This document shows positions 6,505-6,595 of a stretch of DNA of 6,595 nt, piece by piece. Made by a program: the position numbers and the translations under genes. Where the stretch lies: assembly GCA_946535685.1 (NCBI GenBank), contig CAMNDR010000055.1:1-6595 (forward strand). Direction: 5' to 3'. The DNA is from an uncultured Clostridia bacterium. Lineage in GTDB: Bacteria; Bacillota; Clostridia; Oscillospirales; Ruminococcaceae. A model generated the notes under the pieces. It had not been told where the DNA came from, did not search any database, and saw nothing but the letters and a program-made list of their open reading frames with translations. Each line of letters opens with the position of its first letter. The stretch's first letter is position 1.

Positions 6505-6534
6505 ATTATAGCGGAATTCATTCGGATATTGCAA
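6505..6534 (-). promoter_or_regulatory. Possible second, distal promoter of gdhA
   Basis: On the - strand, TTGCAA (6534-6529) lies 18 nt before a perfect TATAAT (6510-6505), about 68 bp upstream of the proximal promoter's elements. The surrounding DNA (6466-6595) is very AT-rich, which raises the chance of a random match. It holds no gene that I can support. If used, the leader would be about 110 nt. Confidence 0.38.
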
Positions 6535-6595
6535 AAATACTGTCATATTATCACATTAGAAAATATGAATATTATATGAATATCGTTAAAAACAC

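Noticed and set aside
6385..6546. Upstream extension of gdhA to a longer 505-residue protein
   Set aside because: The extra residues come from AT-rich promoter DNA. The start at 6384 has a proper AAGGAG site and gives the normal family length and N-terminus.

Overview
The window looks like chromosomal DNA from an anaerobic Gram-positive bacterium of the Ruminococcus / Oscillospirales type. Three things point there: a secreted protein ending in a type I dockerin (the plug by which cellulosome subunits attach to cohesins), AGGAGG-type ribosome binding sites, and a hexameric-type glutamate dehydrogenase close in sequence to clostridial enzymes. The species cannot be named from the sequence alone.

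Layout. At 102-3044 (+) lies one large secreted multidomain protein: signal peptide, Cys/His peptidase- or amidase-like domain with a cysteine cluster, two ricin-type beta-trefoils, one bacterial Ig-like domain, GLUG repeats and a C-terminal dockerin. It converges on the next unit, and a strong hairpin at 3081-3113 can terminate both. At 3125-4582 (-) lies a two-gene operon: an ECF transporter substrate-binding membrane protein (probably for pantothenate), then, 3 nt later, type III pantothenate kinase coaX. It has a near-consensus promoter at 4642-4670. A roughly 250-bp stretch without a convincing gene follows (about 4703-4953). At 5029-6384 (-) lies gdhA, with a hairpin terminator at 4971-5004 and one or two promoters at 6437-6534.

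How the genes work together. The transporter component and CoaX form a pantothenate salvage unit: import, then phosphorylation as the first step of coenzyme A synthesis. GdhA fixes ammonia into glutamate and has its own promoter and terminator. The dockerin protein is extracellular and is not linked to the others in any way visible here.

I found no mobile element, CRISPR array, tRNA, rRNA or recognisable riboswitch, and no convincing new multi-gene system. The most unusual item is the dockerin-bearing Cys/His protein with its lectin and GLUG modules. Secondary items are the abutting palindromes downstream of gdhA and the inverted repeat beside the -35 box of the pantothenate operon.
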